In this document: one piece after another, positions 63,056-64,000 of the stretch
How positions within the stretch are numbered: position 1 is the stretch's first letter
Layout of the letters: each line of letters starts with the position of its first letter
Source: Hahella sp. KA22
GTDB lineage: Bacteria > Pseudomonadota > Gammaproteobacteria > Pseudomonadales > Oleiphilaceae
Assembly (NCBI RefSeq): GCF_004135205.1
Contig: NZ_CP035490.1
Location: forward strand, 2,869,501 to 2,933,500
Direction of reading: 5' to 3'
Length of the DNA: 64,000 bases
Position numbers and translations under genes: made by a program
The notes under the pieces: generated by a model
Told to the model about the DNA's origin: nothing
Database searches by the model: none
Seen by the model: the letters and a program-made list of their open reading frames with translations, nothing else

Positions 63056-64000
63056 CGTCCCAATCTTCCTCGTCATCGTCGAAGCCTTCTAGCACCAGAC
63101 TGCCTCTATTTAACAAGGAACTCAACAACTTCAATGCGTCCTTATCGGCGCTCCACGGCAGCAGCCGCTCACGATCTATGTTGTTGCTGCGGCACAGGAT
63201 TTCCACTAGCGGCGCAAAGCGCTCATCGGCGTCATAAGCCTCGCCGTCAACGGCGAACATGACACGGCGCGCGCCAGCCTCCTCATACAGACTGTAGGTG
63301 TAGCGGGAGCCTTCATTCCAGCGCCACTGGATTTCCTGGTCCTGCAGCGACTCGCCTGCGTCTTCCGGCGAAAGGCGCATATCCGCCTCCAGGGGCGGCA
63401 CGGCGGCGTCAAACTTGGGCGCGCTGATAAAGCGACCGAAGCTGCGACGCAGCCCTGCTTCGTCATCCAGCAGGGCTTGTAAGCGAGATTTAATGTCCGC
63501 AAAAACGTCATCGCTTATCAGGCCGGGATTGCTCAATGGCTCTTCGGTGGCGTCATGCAGATGAGTGGATAATGCTGGATTCTCAAACCAATCGTCCGCC
63601 AGTGCGGACATCAATTCCGCATAAGTAGGGGAGCGAAAGCCCACTGAAAGGGTGATGCAGGACGTTTCTGCGACGCCGTAGTGGGCGTAACGTGGCGGCA
63701 AATACAGCGCGTCGCCTGGCTCCAGCACCCATTCTTCCGTCTGCTCGAAATTCTGCAGAATGCGTAATGGCGTGCCGTCTACACGGGGCGATTGGTCATC
63801 GCAGGGCGGGCCGATGCGCCAGCGGCGAGCGCCCGTGGCCTGGATCAGGAACACATCGTAATGGTCAAAATGGGGCCCCACGCTGCCGCCCGGCGGCGCG
63901 AAACTGGCCATGACATCGTCCACGCGCCAGTTGGGCAGGAAGCGGAAGCGGTCGAGCAAGTCGGCGACTTCGGGAACCCAGGTATCCAATCCTTGCACCA
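63042..64000 (-). CDS. roxA: Ribosomal oxygenase RoxA (50S L16 arginine hydroxylase), 5' end outside window
   Basis: This is the C-terminal ~318 residues of a JmjC-type oxygenase that hydroxylates an Arg of ribosomal protein L16 (YcfD/RoxA). The Fe(II) ligands H43, D45 (GPHFDHYDVF) and H106 (PPRYAHYG) of the visible part are intact, and LPNWRVDDVMASFAPPGGSVGPH matches the family closely. The frame is open at the right edge, and the GTG at 63998 is an internal Val codon, so the N-terminal part is missing. A helical dimerisation and winged-helix C-terminal part follows. The very acidic tail (DDDEEDWDDDDA) is unusual. It overlaps the GNAT gene. Confidence 0.92.
   Translation of the reverse strand, partial: VQGLDTWVPEVADLLDRFRFLPNWRVDDVMASFAPPGGSVGPHFDHYDVFLIQATGARRWRIGPPCDDQSPRVDGTPLRILQNFEQTEEWVLEPGDALYLPPRYAHYGVAETSCITLSVGFRSPTYAELMSALADDWFENPALSTHLHDATEEPLSNPGLISDDVFADIKSRLQALLDDEAGLRRSFGRFISAPKFDAAVPPLEADMRLSPEDAGESLQDQEIQWRWNEGSRYTYSLYEEAGARRVMFAVDGEAYDADERFAPLVEILCRSNNIDRERLLPWSADKDALKLLSSLLNRGSLVLEGFDDDEEDWDDDDA

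Overview
The window reads as a chromosome segment of a marine gammaproteobacterium, most like Hahella and its relatives. This rests on protein style and gene order: a ccoNOQP-ccoG-ccoH-ccoI-ccoS-hemN block as in Pseudomonas, with AlaA, RhlB, EpmC, RoxA, OspR/Gpx and AmpR of gammaproteobacterial type. Base composition and codon use look even. I saw no insertion sequence, prophage, CRISPR array, tRNA or rRNA. Both edges cut a gene: an aldehyde dehydrogenase on the left and the ribosomal oxygenase RoxA on the right.

Layout. 0-7 kb: aldehyde dehydrogenase and acetolactate synthase, an orphan MASE1-CHASE-PAS histidine kinase and an unrecognised 459-residue protein. 7-17 kb: the microaerobic respiration locus on the minus strand (hemN, a TauE-like membrane protein, ccoS, ccoI, ccoH, ccoG, ccoP, ccoQ, ccoO, ccoN), with FNR/Anr boxes in front of both ccoN and hemN. 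17-29 kb: housekeeping and redox genes (hydrolase, rlmM, tusA, a DMT permease, dsbD, epmC, rhlB, pdxB, a PilZ protein, htpX). 29-32 kb: ampR diverging from a class A beta-lactamase. 32-40 kb: alaA, msrB, a Tag-like glycosylase, a peroxidase/OspR thiol-redox operon with a clear operator, a hybrid kinase and a SixA-like phosphatase. 40-49 kb: a nucleotide and nucleoside salvage cluster (BMP-type binding protein, ATPase, two permeases, ribokinase-like kinase, nucleoside hydrolase, lipoprotein 5'-nucleotidase). 49-55 kb: a 2OG-Fe(II) oxygenase, a phosphoesterase fused to a propeller-like region with a probable 3' frameshift, and isocitrate lyase with a divergent LysR regulator. 55-62 kb: a cAMP-type signalling module. 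62-64 kb: a GNAT fusion protein overlapping roxA.

The most interesting part is 55.4-62.1 kb. A three-gene operon encodes a TPR plus outer-membrane-barrel protein with Slam-like architecture, an exported FecR-domain protein whose C-terminus resembles TbpB-type barrels, and a cyclic-nucleotide-binding protein without a DNA-binding domain. It diverges from a CHASE2-adenylate cyclase gene. Together they suggest an envelope-to-cAMP signalling pathway in which the cyclase sensor, an exported partner, its exporter and the intracellular cAMP reader are encoded side by side. The genes and domains are read from sequence; the pathway is inference.

Other points worth checking are the OspR-type palindrome placed exactly between the -35 and -10 of the peroxidase operon, the RTG-motif beta-lactamase with a possible Tat signal under AmpR control, and the frameshifted end of the phosphoesterase gene.
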